A stretch of 22,419 nucleotides of DNA from AA29 sp041481445 (GCA_041481445.1 JBGPBV010000118.1:1-22419), one strand, 5' to 3'. Positions 1-8,024 are shown, counted from the stretch's first letter. Numbers and translations: made by a program. Notes: generated by a model not told the origin, from the sequence alone.

Positions 1-1
1 C

Positions 2-841
2 ATCCACTACGCGGTGGAGGAGACGCCCCTGGGCACCGGGGGCGCGGTCAAGAACGCCCTTCCCTACCTCGACGACGTGACCATCGTCTTCAACGGAGAC
101 GTCCTCACCGACGTGGACCTCCCCGGCGTCGTCCGCGCGCACCGCGAGAGCGGAGCCCGGGCCACTCTCGTCCTCGCTCCCGTCCCCAACCCTGCCGCCT
201 ACGGCCTCGTGGAGACGGACCCCGCCGGGCGCGTGACCAGCTTCATCGAGAAACCGACCGATCCCAGCCAGATCACGACCGACACCATCAACGCCGGCAT
301 CTACGTCCTCGACACTTCGACCCTGGCCCTGATGCCCCCGGGACAGAACCTCTCGATCGAGCGCGTCTTCTTCCCGGGCCTCCTGAGGCGCGGCGACCTC
401 GTGCGCGCGTGGGTCCATCGCGGGTACTGGATCGACATCGGGACGCCGGAGAAGTACCTCCAGGTGCACGGGGACATCCTGCGCGGGCGCTTCCCGGTCG
501 ATCTCGACGGAGAGCGGGCCCAGGGCGGCTGGGTCCACCCGGCGGCCGCCGTCGAGGCGGGCGCGGAGCTCGAAGGCCCCTTCTACATCGGACCCCGCTG
601 CCACGTCGCCGCCGGCGCCCACGTGGGGCCGGAAGCCACGCTGACCTCGGCCGTGCGCGTGGCCGCGGGAGCCTCCGTCCGCGACTCCGTAGTCTGGGAG
701 GGAGCCGAGGTGGCGCGCTCCGCGAGCGTCGAGGGCTCCCTGCTCGCCTCGCGGGTCCGGATCGGCCCGCACGCCCGCGTCTTGCCGGGCGCCGTCCTCG
801 GCGAAGGCACGAGCATCAGCGATTACTCGCGGACGGGCTGA
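2..841 (+). CDS. mannose-1-phosphate guanylyltransferase-like nucleotidyltransferase (5' truncated by window)
   Basis: This protein probably transfers a nucleotide onto a sugar-1-phosphate, most likely GTP plus mannose-1-phosphate to GDP-mannose, in the cytoplasm. The reading frame is open from base 2, so the N-terminal nucleotide-binding loop lies outside the window; 279 residues are visible. The visible part starts with EETPLGTGGAVKNA, then the metal-binding FNGDVLTD segment, the sugar-contact motif FIEKP, and NAGIYVLD, all typical of the NTP_transferase fold. From about visible residue 175 the protein becomes a left-handed beta-helix of imperfect hexapeptide repeats rich in V-x-x-G-A steps, ending near SISDYSRTG. 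The phosphomannomutase just downstream supports mannose as the substrate. A glucose-1-phosphate thymidylyl- or uridylyltransferase with the same architecture cannot be excluded. Confidence 0.85.
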   Translation: MHYAVEETPLGTGGAVKNALPYLDDVTIVFNGDVLTDVDLPGVVRAHRESGARATLVLAPVPNPAAYGLVETDPAGRVTSFIEKPTDPSQITTDTINAGIYVLDTSTLALMPPGQNLSIERVFFPGLLRRGDLVRAWVHRGYWIDIGTPEKYLQVHGDILRGRFPVDLDGERAQGGWVHPAAAVEAGAELEGPFYIGPRCHVAAGAHVGPEATLTSAVRVAAGASVRDSVVWEGAEVARSASVEGSLLASRVRIGPHARVLPGAVLGEGTSISDYSRTG

Positions 842-850
842 GCAACGAAG

Positions 851-895
851 CTCGGCCGGGGCGGCCGCTTCGGAGCCTCGGCCGCCCCGGCCGAG
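851..895 (+). terminator. strong GC-rich hairpin after the nucleotidyltransferase
   Basis: Bases 851-867 and 879-895 are a perfect 17-bp inverted repeat with an 11-nt loop, starting 9 nt after the stop codon. No T-tract follows on either strand, so it is not a textbook intrinsic terminator. It may still stop or stabilise transcripts and would insulate the downstream phosphomannomutase promoter. Confidence 0.6.
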
Positions 896-905
896 AGCAT
901 CGGCA

Positions 906-918
906 TACAATCCAGGCA
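906..918 (+). promoter_or_regulatory. candidate -10 box giving a leaderless phosphomannomutase mRNA
   Basis: TACAAT at 906-911 matches the -10 consensus at five of six positions. Only six bases separate it from the ATG at 918, so transcription would begin at about the start codon. There is no properly spaced Shine-Dalgarno (only AGG one base before ATG). No good -35 is visible; that position falls inside the preceding hairpin. Confidence 0.45.
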
Positions 919-2273
919 TGACCACCGTGGACCCGAGCATCTTCAAGGCCTACGACATCCGCGCCATCTACCCGAGCCAGATCGGCGGCGAGACGGCACG
1001 CCGGGTGGGCCGGGCCTTCGTCGACTACCTGGGGGGAGCGCCCAGGCGGATCGCGGTCGGGCGCGACGTGCGCCTCTCCTCGCCCGAGATCGCGGGCGGC
1101 TTCATCGAGGGCGCGCGCAGCGAGGGCGCGGAGATCACCGACATCGGCGTGGTCGGGACGGACATGATGTACTTCTACGTCGCCTCCCAGGACCTGGACG
1201 GCGGCGCCATCATCACCGCCTCCCACAATCCCAAGGAGTACAACGGCATCAAGATGGTGCGGCGGGGCGCGATCGCGCTCAGCGGCGACGCCGGGATCAA
1301 GGAGATCAAGGAGGCGATCGTGGCCGGCCGCTTCGCGGACAAGGGAGGGAAGGAGGGCACGGTCGTCGCGCGCACGATCAGCGACGAGTACGCCGACCAC
1401 GTCCTGTCCTTCATCGACGCCAGGAAGGTACGGCCCATGAAGGTGGTGCTCGACACCGGGAACGGGATGGGCGCGATCGGGGCCAGCGCGATCTTCAAGC
1501 GGCTGCCCCTGGACCTCGTGAAGATGTACTTCGAGCTGGACGGCACCTTCCCGAACCACCCCCCGGACCCGCTGGAGGAGGCCAACCGCCGCGAGATCAT
1601 GCAGCGCGTGGGCGCGGAGCGGGCGGACCTGGGCATCGCCTGGGACGGCGACGCCGACCGCTGCTTCTTCATCGACGACACCGGGGAGTTCGTGCCCGGC
1701 GACTTCGTGACCGCGCTCCTGGGCGAGTCCTTCGTCCGCAAGGAGCCGGGCGCGAAGATCGTCTACGACGTGCGGGCCTCCCGCGCCGTCCGCGACCGCG
1801 TCCACGAAGCGGGCGGGACCGCGCTCATGAACCGCGTCGGCCACGCCTTCATCAAGAAACGGATGCGCGACGAGAACGCGGTGTTCGGGGGCGAGGTCTC
1901 GGGCCACTTCTACTTCCGCGAGAACTGGTACGCCGACAACGGGCAGATCCCGGCCGTGCTCGTCCTGGAGATGCTCGGAAGCGAAGGGAAGAAGTTCAGC
2001 GAGCTCCTGGCCCCCCTGCGGTCGAAGTACTTCATCTCGGGCGAGATCAACTCGCGGGTGTCCGACGTCGAGGGCGCGCTCGGCCGGATCGAGGACCGCT
2101 TCCGCGACGCCGAGATCACGAAGATGGACGGCGTCTCCGTCGACTACCCCGATTGGCACTTCAACGTGCGGCCCTCCAACACGGAGCCGCTGCTGCGGCT
2201 GAACCTCGAGGCATGCTCGAAGGCGGACATGGTGCAGCGCCGGGACGAGGTGCTGGCCCTGATCCACGGATAG
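918..2273 (+). CDS. manB: phosphomannomutase / phosphoglucomutase (alpha-D-phosphohexomutase family)
   Basis: It interconverts mannose-6-phosphate and mannose-1-phosphate (possibly also the glucose isomers), the step before GDP-mannose formation. The 451-residue length is normal for the bacterial PMM/PGM family. The phosphoserine loop TASHNPKEYNGIK places the catalytic Ser at residue 102. The Mg-binding loop DGDADRCFF starts at D243. The sugar-specificity loop GGEVSGHFYF lies near residue 325, and the phosphate-binding loop RPSNTEPLLRL starts at R418, so all four active-site elements are intact. The start MTTVDPSIFKAYDIR fits family N-termini. It follows the guanylyltransferase-like gene on the same strand, which supports a mannose-activation role. 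The hairpin and -10 box between them suggest it can be transcribed separately. Confidence 0.95.
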   Translation: MTTVDPSIFKAYDIRAIYPSQIGGETARRVGRAFVDYLGGAPRRIAVGRDVRLSSPEIAGGFIEGARSEGAEITDIGVVGTDMMYFYVASQDLDGGAIITASHNPKEYNGIKMVRRGAIALSGDAGIKEIKEAIVAGRFADKGGKEGTVVARTISDEYADHVLSFIDARKVRPMKVVLDTGNGMGAIGASAIFKRLPLDLVKMYFELDGTFPNHPPDPLEEANRREIMQRVGAERADLGIAWDGDADRCFFIDDTGEFVPGDFVTALLGESFVRKEPGAKIVYDVRASRAVRDRVHEAGGTALMNRVGHAFIKKRMRDENAVFGGEVSGHFYFRENWYADNGQIPAVLVLEMLGSEGKKFSELLAPLRSKYFISGEINSRVSDVEGALGRIEDRFRDAEITKMDGVSVDYPDWHFNVRPSNTEPLLRLNLEACSKADMVQRRDEVLALIHG

Positions 2274-2293
2274 TGCGGCACGGCTGGATGGGC

Positions 2294-2323
2294 TTGACCC
2301 CATCCGCCGACGGTCGCTATGAT
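2294..2323 (+). promoter_or_regulatory. sigma70-type promoter of tRNA-Gly
   Basis: TTGACC at 2294-2299 and TATGAT at 2318-2323 are separated by 18 bp. The predicted start, near 2330, gives a roughly 14-nt 5' leader before the mature tRNA at 2344, as expected for a monocistronic tRNA gene. Confidence 0.75.
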
Positions 2324-2343
2324 GCGACACTGGCGTCCATAGA

Positions 2344-2419
2344 GCGGGCGTAGCTCAGCTGGTAGAGTACGAGCTTCCCAAGCTCGGAGTCGCGGGTTCG
2401 AACCCCGTCGCCCGCTCCA
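2344..2419 (+). tRNA. tRNA-Gly (anticodon CCC)
   Basis: The 76-nt cloverleaf includes an encoded CCA. The acceptor arms GCGGGCG (2344-2350) and CGCCCGC (2409-2415) pair perfectly, followed by discriminator T and CCA at 2417-2419. The D arm contains GCTCAGCTGGTAGAG. The anticodon stem CGAGC/GCTCG closes the loop TTCCCAA, giving anticodon CCC, which reads GGG. The T arm has GGTTCGAAC. The acceptor and anticodon arms closely resemble E. coli glyU. Confidence 0.97.
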
Positions 2420-2460
2420 TAGTCGTCCCGACTGGTCCCTAGAACCGTCCAGGAGGAACC

Positions 2461-2931
2461 ATGGGTATCTTCGGAAAAGAACCGGAAACCAAGCCGGCGG
2501 AGCCGCCTCCCCCCACCCGCACGCCGAGTCTGCTCTCCCCTGACAGGGAGAAGCCGACGCCGGCGGCGGCGGCCGCCGCCTCTCGCCCGGGCACTTGCGT
2601 GATCGCGGCCAAGACCGTGGTCAAGGGCGAGATCTCGGGCGACGAGGACATCGTCGTGGAAGGCAACGTGGAAGGACAGATCAAGATCACGCGCGACCTG
2701 CGGGTCGGCCCGGGCGGCGTGGTCAAGGCCACCGTCGAGGCGCAGTCCATCATCGTGAGCGGCGAGGTGACGGGCGACTGCCAGGCCTCGGTCCGCGTCG
2801 AGATCCAGTCCACCGGCCGTCTGACCGGCAACATCCGCGCCCCCAAGATCGTCATCGCGGAAGGAGCCATGTTCCGGGGAAACTCAGACATGTCCGCCCG
2901 AAAGGACGATAAGAAGGTCGCCGCCCTGTGA
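2461..2931 (+). CDS. bactofilin (polymer-forming cytoskeletal protein)
   Basis: Bactofilins self-assemble into nucleotide-independent filaments that scaffold cell-shape, stalk or polarity proteins, often near the membrane. The 156-residue protein has a disordered Pro/Ala-rich N-terminus (about residues 1-42). Then comes a right-handed beta-helix core (about 43-140) with the family pattern KGEISGDEDIVVEGNVEGQI, repeated short strands (IIVSGEVTGD, GRLTGNIRAPKIVIAEGAMF), and a short charged tail. A strong AGGAGG at 2451-2456, four bases before ATG, fixes the start. The stop overlaps the GTG of the aldehyde dehydrogenase gene by four bases, so the two are translationally coupled. PilT and other polarity-linked genes occur later in the window, but no direct partner is evident. 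Confidence 0.93.
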   Translation: MGIFGKEPETKPAEPPPPTRTPSLLSPDREKPTPAAAAAASRPGTCVIAAKTVVKGEISGDEDIVVEGNVEGQIKITRDLRVGPGGVVKATVEAQSIIVSGEVTGDCQASVRVEIQSTGRLTGNIRAPKIVIAEGAMFRGNSDMSARKDDKKVAAL

Positions 2932-4469
2932 GCGCGACCCTCCCCAAGGCGGACACCAGGAATGCAGGGGCGAGGCCTTCCTCCTACGGCAACTACATCG
3001 ACGGCAAGTGGGTGCCCGCGGCGTCGGGGAGGACGTTCGAGAACCGCAATCCCGCCGACACCCAGGACCTGATCGGCACCTTCGCCGAGTCCGGCCCGGA
3101 GGACGTGGAGCGCGCGGTGGCGGCCGCGCGCGAGGCGTTCCCCAGGTGGCGGGCCCTCCCCGCCCCCAAGCGCGGCGAGATCCTCTACCGGGCGGCCGAG
3201 ATCCTGGTCCGGCGCAAGGAGGAGCTCTCGCGCGACATGACGCGCGAGATGGGCAAGGTGCTCCCGGAGACGCGCGGCGACGTCCAGGAAGCCATCGACA
3301 TGACGTACTACATGGCGGGCGAGGGACGCCGCCAGTTCGGCCAGACGACGCCGTCGGAGCTCCAGAACAAGTTCCAGATGTCCGTGCGCATGCCCGTCGG
3401 CATCGCCGGCCTCATCACCCCCTGGAACTTCCCGATGGCGATCCCCTCCTGGAAGATGATGCCCGCCCTCGTCCTGGGCAACACGGTCGTCATCAAGCCC
3501 GCCACCGACACGCCGCTCTCCGTCGTCAACCTCGTCAAGGTCCTCGAGGAAGCCGGGCTCCCGAAGGGCGTGCTCAACATGGTCACCGGCGGAGGGGGCG
3601 ACGTGGGCGCCCCCCTGATGAAGCACCGGGACGTCCACATCGTCTCCTTCACGGGCTCGACCACGGTCGGCCGCAAGGTGTCGGAGGCCTGCGCGCCCGC
3701 CTTCAAGCACTGCCACCTCGAGATGGGCGGCAAGAACATCATCATGGTCATGGACGACGCGCGGCTGGACCTCGCGGTGGACGGCGCGGTGTGGGGCGGG
3801 TTCGGCACCACCGGCCAGCGCTGCACCGCGGCCAGCCGCGTGGCCGTGCACGAGAAGGTCTACAAGGAGTTCGTCGCGCGCTTCGTCGAGAGGGCCCGGG
3901 CCCTCAAGGTCGGCAACGGCCTGGCCGACCCCTCGGCCGAGATGGGCCCCTGCGTGAACCAGTCCCAGCTCGACACCGTCCAGAAGTACGTGAAGATCGG
4001 CCTCGACGAGGGGGCCACCCTCCTCACCGGGGGCCATCGCCTCCCGGGCCCGCACGCCCAGGGCTATTTCCACGAGCCCACCATCTTCGGGGACGTGGAC
4101 CCCAGGATGCGGGTCGCCACGGAGGAGATCTTCGGCCCGGTCGTCTCGGTGATCCCGGTCGATTCGCTCGACGAGGCGATCGAGGTCGGCAACTCGGTCG
4201 ACTACGGCCTGAGCGCCTCGATCTACACCCAGGACATCAACTCCGCCTTCCGGGCCATGCGCGACATGTACACGGGCATCTTCTACGTCAACGCCCCCAC
4301 CATCGGCGCGGAGACGCACCTCCCCTTCGGCGGCACGAAGAACACGGGGAACGGGCACCGCGAGGCCTGCGTTCAGGCGCTCGAGGTCTTCTCGGAGTGG
4401 AAGTCGATCTACGTCGACTACAGCGGGCACCTCCAGCGCGCGCAGATCGACACCGAGGCGGGCCAATAG
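2928..4469 (+). CDS. NAD(P)-dependent aldehyde dehydrogenase
   Basis: It oxidises an aldehyde to a carboxylic acid with NAD(P)+ in the cytoplasm; the physiological aldehyde cannot be read from sequence. The 513-residue protein is full length for the superfamily. The Rossmann-domain motif TPWNFP lies near residue 166, FTGST near 243, the general base Glu at 265 (LEMGGKN), and the catalytic Cys at 299 (GQRCTAASR). EEIFGPVVSVIP and LPFGGTKNTGNGHREA close the C-terminal half. The latter loop and the overall style resemble semialdehyde dehydrogenases (2-oxoglutarate semialdehyde or aminoadipate semialdehyde types), but this is only a resemblance. It starts with GTG inside the bactofilin stop codon (GTGA overlap), an odd pairing of a metabolic enzyme with a cytoskeletal protein. 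Confidence 0.92.
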   Translation: MSATLPKADTRNAGARPSSYGNYIDGKWVPAASGRTFENRNPADTQDLIGTFAESGPEDVERAVAAAREAFPRWRALPAPKRGEILYRAAEILVRRKEELSRDMTREMGKVLPETRGDVQEAIDMTYYMAGEGRRQFGQTTPSELQNKFQMSVRMPVGIAGLITPWNFPMAIPSWKMMPALVLGNTVVIKPATDTPLSVVNLVKVLEEAGLPKGVLNMVTGGGGDVGAPLMKHRDVHIVSFTGSTTVGRKVSEACAPAFKHCHLEMGGKNIIMVMDDARLDLAVDGAVWGGFGTTGQRCTAASRVAVHEKVYKEFVARFVERARALKVGNGLADPSAEMGPCVNQSQLDTVQKYVKIGLDEGATLLTGGHRLPGPHAQGYFHEPTIFGDVDPRMRVATEEIFGPVVSVIPVDSLDEAIEVGNSVDYGLSASIYTQDINSAFRAMRDMYTGIFYVNAPTIGAETHLPFGGTKNTGNGHREACVQALEVFSEWKSIYVDYSGHLQRAQIDTEAGQ

Positions 4470-4476
4470 CTATAAT
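4447..4476 (+). promoter_or_regulatory. near-consensus housekeeping promoter of the hrcA-dnaK operon
   Basis: TCGACA at 4447-4452 and a perfect TATAAT at 4471-4476 are spaced by 18 bp. The -35 lies within the last codons of the aldehyde dehydrogenase gene and the -10 begins one base after its stop codon. The predicted start near 4483 leaves a leader of about 60 nt before hrcA. No canonical CIRCE inverted repeat (TTAGCACTC-N9-GAGTGCTAA) is present between 4470 and 4542. Confidence 0.75.
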
Positions 4477-4542
4477 TCGTTAAGGGGTCCGCAGTTCTGG
4501 CCCGCGGGAGCGGCCCCCAACAGGATGGTGGGCTGAGGCCCT

Positions 4543-5586
4543 ATGACGAGTCCGCCTCTCGACGAGCGCAGCCGGGACGTCCTCAAGTCCCTCGTCCAGC
4601 TCCACGTGTCCACCGGGGAGCCGGTGGGGTCGGAGAGCCTCGCCCGCGCCCTCGGGCGGACGCTGTCCTCGGCCACGCTCCGCAACACCATGGCCGAGCT
4701 CGAGAAGAGGGGGTACCTCGAGCAGCCGCACACGAGCGCCGGGCGCCAGCCCACGGACGAGGGCTACCGGGTCTACGTGGACAGCCTGATGAGCCACACC
4801 TCGCTCGCCCCCCGCGACGCCGCCGCCATCGAGTCCGAGCTGCGCACCCACGAGGGATCGCCGAGCCACGTGATGGAGACCGCCTCCCACGTGCTCTCCC
4901 ACCATTCCGGCAAGGTCGGGTTCGCCCTCGTCCCGGACATGGCGCGGGCCACCCTGCGACGGGTGGACCTCGTGCGCCTGCCCTACCCGCGCATCCTGGT
5001 CGTGATGGTCTCCCTCACCGGGCTCGTGACCAACCGGATCATCGAGGTCGAGGAGGAGATGACGCAGGAGGAGCTGCAGGCCTGCGCGAACTACCTCAAC
5101 GCCCACTTCTCCGGCCTCGCCCTCACCGCCATCCGCGCCCGCCTGCTGGAGCTCATGCGCCAGGACAAGGCCCTGTACGACTCGCTGCTCAAGACCGTGA
5201 TCTCCGTCGGAGGCCAGGCCTTCTCCGCCAGGGGCGAGGCCGACCTCTACCTGGAGGGGACGTCCAACCTGCTCGAGGCCACCGAGCTGAGCGACCTCGC
5301 GCGCATGCGCTCGCTGTTCAAGACCTTCGAGGAGAAGGGCCGGCTGGTGAAGATCCTCAACGCCTGCCTGGGCCGCGACGGCGTCCGCATCACCATCGGG
5401 CACGAGAACCCCGACCCCGACCTGCGCCAGGTGGCGGTGGTGACGGCCACCGTCACCCTCGACCCGGACGAGGCCTGGGGCATCGGCGTGGTGGGCGGCA
5501 CGCGGATGGAGTACGCGCGGATGATCGCGCTCGTGGACCACGTGGCGCGCGCGCTCAACCAGACGCTCAAGGAGCTGCGGTCGTGA
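4543..5586 (+). CDS. hrcA: heat-inducible transcription repressor HrcA
   Basis: HrcA represses class I heat-shock operons by binding CIRCE operators, with activity tuned by GroE. The protein is 347 residues, the usual size. The N-terminal winged-helix domain (about 1-80) includes VSTGEPVGSESLARAL, LSSATLRNTMAELEKRGYLE and the hallmark TSAGRQPTDEGYRVYVDSL. The central and C-terminal HrcA domain contains EEEMTQEELQACANYLN and ends with the QVAVVTATV and GTRMEYARMIALVDHVARAL segments. A GAGG four bases upstream supports the ATG at 4543. A tiny upstream frame (ATG GTG GGC TGA, 4525-4536) precedes it and its stop overlaps that GAGG. The stop overlaps the grpE GTG by four bases. First gene of the chaperone operon, so probably autoregulated. 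Confidence 0.97.
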   Translation: MTSPPLDERSRDVLKSLVQLHVSTGEPVGSESLARALGRTLSSATLRNTMAELEKRGYLEQPHTSAGRQPTDEGYRVYVDSLMSHTSLAPRDAAAIESELRTHEGSPSHVMETASHVLSHHSGKVGFALVPDMARATLRRVDLVRLPYPRILVVMVSLTGLVTNRIIEVEEEMTQEELQACANYLNAHFSGLALTAIRARLLELMRQDKALYDSLLKTVISVGGQAFSARGEADLYLEGTSNLLEATELSDLARMRSLFKTFEEKGRLVKILNACLGRDGVRITIGHENPDPDLRQVAVVTATVTLDPDEAWGIGVVGGTRMEYARMIALVDHVARALNQTLKELRS

Positions 5587-6182
5587 CCGCGGGCGGGAAC
5601 GGGCAGGACGATCGGGACGACGCGCCGGAAGAAGCCCCGGCGGACGAGCCCCGCGGCGTCGCCGGCGTGGACGTACAGCCCCTCCCGCCCCTCGATCGCG
5701 AGCAGGCGGAGGCGCTGCGCCGGGAGCGCGACGACCTGCGCGACCAGCTCCTCCGCAAGCGCGCGGAGTTCGAGAACTACCGCAAGCGCGTCGAGCGCGA
5801 CCGCGAGCTCGCGGGGGTCGATGCCGCCGCCGCCGTCCTGAAGGCGATCGTGCCCACCATCGACAACCTGGACCGGGCCCTCCAGGCCACGGGGGTCGAG
5901 GGCACGCTGCGCGACGGCGTGGAGCTGACGCGCCGCGAGCTCCTGGCCCTCCTCGAGCGCCAGGGGGTGAAGGTCGAGGATCCGGTCGGCCTTCCGTTCG
6001 ACCCCGAGCGCCACCAGGCCCTCTCCCACGAGGTCGTGCCCGGCCGGCCGGAAGGGACGGTGGTCGAGGTCTTCCGCAAGGGCTACTCCTTCAAGGACCG
6101 CCTGCTGCGCCCCGCGCTCGTGAAGGTGGCCAAGGCGGGGGACGACGACGCGGGCGAATCGGGCTCGGACGCGGTACACTGA
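5583..6182 (+). CDS. grpE: nucleotide exchange factor GrpE
   Basis: GrpE is the homodimeric cochaperone that releases ADP from DnaK and acts as a thermosensor of the Hsp70 cycle. The 199-residue protein has an acidic disordered N-terminus (1-37). A long coiled coil follows (about 38-90), containing LRDQLLRKRAEFENYRKRVERDRE, a recognisable family signature. The four-helix bundle carries VPTIDNLDRAL, and the C-terminal beta-wing carries GLPFDPERHQALSHE, VVEVFRKGYSFKDRLLRPALVKV. Translation starts at GTG within the hrcA stop (GTGA), so expression is coupled to HrcA. It is followed 23 bases later by dnaK. Confidence 0.97.
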   Translation: MTAGGNGQDDRDDAPEEAPADEPRGVAGVDVQPLPPLDREQAEALRRERDDLRDQLLRKRAEFENYRKRVERDRELAGVDAAAAVLKAIVPTIDNLDRALQATGVEGTLRDGVELTRRELLALLERQGVKVEDPVGLPFDPERHQALSHEVVPGRPEGTVVEVFRKGYSFKDRLLRPALVKVAKAGDDDAGESGSDAVH

Positions 6183-6205
6183 CGCTCCATTGAACGAGGC
6201 GAGGT

Positions 6206-8011
6206 TTGGGTAAGGTCATCGGGATAGACCTCGGGACGACCAACTCATGCGTGGCGGTCATGGAGGGCGGCGCTCCCCAGGTGATCCCCAACCAGGAAGG
6301 CGCACGCACCACTCCTTCGATCGTGGGGTTCACGGCCAAGGGTGAGCGCCTGGTCGGGCAGATCGCCAAGCGCCAGGCCCTGACCAACCCCAAGAACACC
6401 GTGTTCGCGGTGAAGCGGCTCATCGGGCGCAAGTTCCGCGCGGGCGAGGTCGAGCAGGCCCGGAAGTTCCTGGCCTACCAGCTGAGCGAGGCGCCCAACG
6501 GGGACGTTCACATCCAGATCGACGACAAGCTCTACTCCCCGCCCGAGATCTCGGCCTTCGTCCTCCAGAAGCTCAAGGCGGCGGCGGAGGACTACCTCGG
6601 CGAGGCGGTGGAAGAGGCCATCATCACCGTCCCCGCCTATTTCAACGATCCGCAGCGGCAGGCGACCAAGGACGCCGGCCTCATCGCCGGCCTGAAGGTC
6701 TCGCGCATCCTCAACGAGCCCACGGCGGCCGCCCTGGCCTACGGCCTCAACAAGCACGCGAAGGGGCAGTTCGTGGCCGTGTACGACCTCGGGGGCGGCA
6801 CCTTCGACATCTCGATCCTGGAGATGGCGGAGGGCCTCTTCCAGGTGCGGGCCACCGGCGGCGACACCTTCCTGGGCGGCGAGGACTTCGACCAGCGGGT
6901 GATCGACTGGCTCATCGCCGAGTTCCAGCGCGAGACGAACATCGACCTCAAGCAGGACCGCATGGCCCTGCAGCGCCTCAAGGAAGCGGCGGAGAAGGCC
7001 AAGTGCGAGCTGTCCACCGCGCAGCAGACCGAGATCGTGCTGCCGTTCATCTCCGCCGACGCCAGCGGGCCCAAGCACCTCAACACGATCCTCACGCGGC
7101 AGAAGTACGAGTCCATCACGGACGACCTGATCGACCGCACCATGGAGCCGTGCCGGCGCTGCCTCTCCGACGCCGGCCTCAAGGCCGAGCAGATCGACGA
7201 GGTGCTGCTGGTCGGGGGCCAGACGCGCGCGCCCAAGGTCAGCGAGGTCGTGCGCAAGGTCTTCGGCAAGGAGCCCAACCGCACGGTGAACCCCGACGAG
7301 GGGATCGCCATGGGCGCGGCCATCCAGACCGGCATCATCGCGGGCGAGGTCAAGGAGCTGGTCCTCCTCGACGTCACTCCCCACACGCTGGGCATCGAGA
7401 CCAAGGACGGCACCTTCACCCCCCTCATCGAGCGCAACAGCACGATCCCCACCCGCAAGAGCCGCGTGTTCACCACCGTGGCCGACAACCAGACGAAGGT
7501 CGAGGTCCACGTCCTGCAGGGCGAGAGCGACATGGCCGCCTACAACAAGAGCCTGGCCAAGTTCGAGCTCACCAACATCCCGCCCGCCCCCAAGGGGGTG
7601 CCCCAGATCGAGGTCTCGTTCGAGATCGACGTCAACGGGATCATGTCGGTGAGCGCGCTTGACCAGGCCACCGGCCGCAGCCAGTCGATGGTCATCCACG
7701 CCTCCGGCGGCCTGAGCCAGTCCGAGCTGGGCAAGCTCGTGAACGAGACGCGCCAGCGCGAGCAGTCGGAGAAGCACAAGAAGGAGCAGGAGGCGGTCGT
7801 TCGCCAGCTCGACGGCCTCGTGAGCAACACCATGCGCTCGGTGCAGGCCCTCGAGGGCAAGCTGACCGCGGACGAGCAGACCCGCATCCTCGCCGCCATG
7901 GAACGCGCCAAGAAGGCGCGCACGGAGGCCGACCTCGACGAGCTCAAGACGCGCCTGGCCGAGATGGAGAAGGCAGCGAGCCTCATCGGCCAGGCCATGC
8001 TGAGGCCCTGA
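6206..8011 (+). CDS. dnaK: molecular chaperone DnaK (Hsp70), short C-terminus
   Basis: ATP-dependent chaperone that binds exposed hydrophobic peptides together with DnaJ and GrpE. The nucleotide-binding domain (about 1-380) shows IGIDLGTTNSCVAV, the phosphate loop VYDLGGGTFDISILE near residue 190, and VLLVGGQTRAPKV. The substrate-binding domain starts near LLDVTPHTLGIET (about 387) and includes HVLQGES and the helical lid to the end. The start is TTG, supported by GAGG at 6196-6199 six bases upstream and by the conserved N-terminus GKVIGIDLG. At 601 residues it is about 35 shorter than E. coli DnaK: the lid helices are present but the disordered acidic tail with its EEV-type end is missing, and the protein stops at GQAMLRP. 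Confidence 0.97.
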   Translation: MGKVIGIDLGTTNSCVAVMEGGAPQVIPNQEGARTTPSIVGFTAKGERLVGQIAKRQALTNPKNTVFAVKRLIGRKFRAGEVEQARKFLAYQLSEAPNGDVHIQIDDKLYSPPEISAFVLQKLKAAAEDYLGEAVEEAIITVPAYFNDPQRQATKDAGLIAGLKVSRILNEPTAAALAYGLNKHAKGQFVAVYDLGGGTFDISILEMAEGLFQVRATGGDTFLGGEDFDQRVIDWLIAEFQRETNIDLKQDRMALQRLKEAAEKAKCELSTAQQTEIVLPFISADASGPKHLNTILTRQKYESITDDLIDRTMEPCRRCLSDAGLKAEQIDEVLLVGGQTRAPKVSEVVRKVFGKEPNRTVNPDEGIAMGAAIQTGIIAGEVKELVLLDVTPHTLGIETKDGTFTPLIERNSTIPTRKSRVFTTVADNQTKVEVHVLQGESDMAAYNKSLAKFELTNIPPAPKGVPQIEVSFEIDVNGIMSVSALDQATGRSQSMVIHASGGLSQSELGKLVNETRQREQSEKHKKEQEAVVRQLDGLVSNTMRSVQALEGKLTADEQTRILAAMERAKKARTEADLDELKTRLAEMEKAASLIGQAMLRP

Positions 8012-8024
8012 CCCCCCCGCCGGG

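Noticed and set aside
2439..4466. 675-codon open frame on the minus strand opposite bactofilin and aldehyde dehydrogenase
   Set aside because: It mirrors the real genes, is dominated by Arg/His/Asp/Val/Leu typical of antisense GC-rich frames, and shows no domain; the plus-strand genes are unmistakable.
4499..4520. GC-rich inverted bases around CCCGCGGG as a CIRCE-like operator
   Set aside because: The palindrome is short, lacks the TTAGCACTC half-site and the 9-base spacing, and such GC palindromes are common here by chance.
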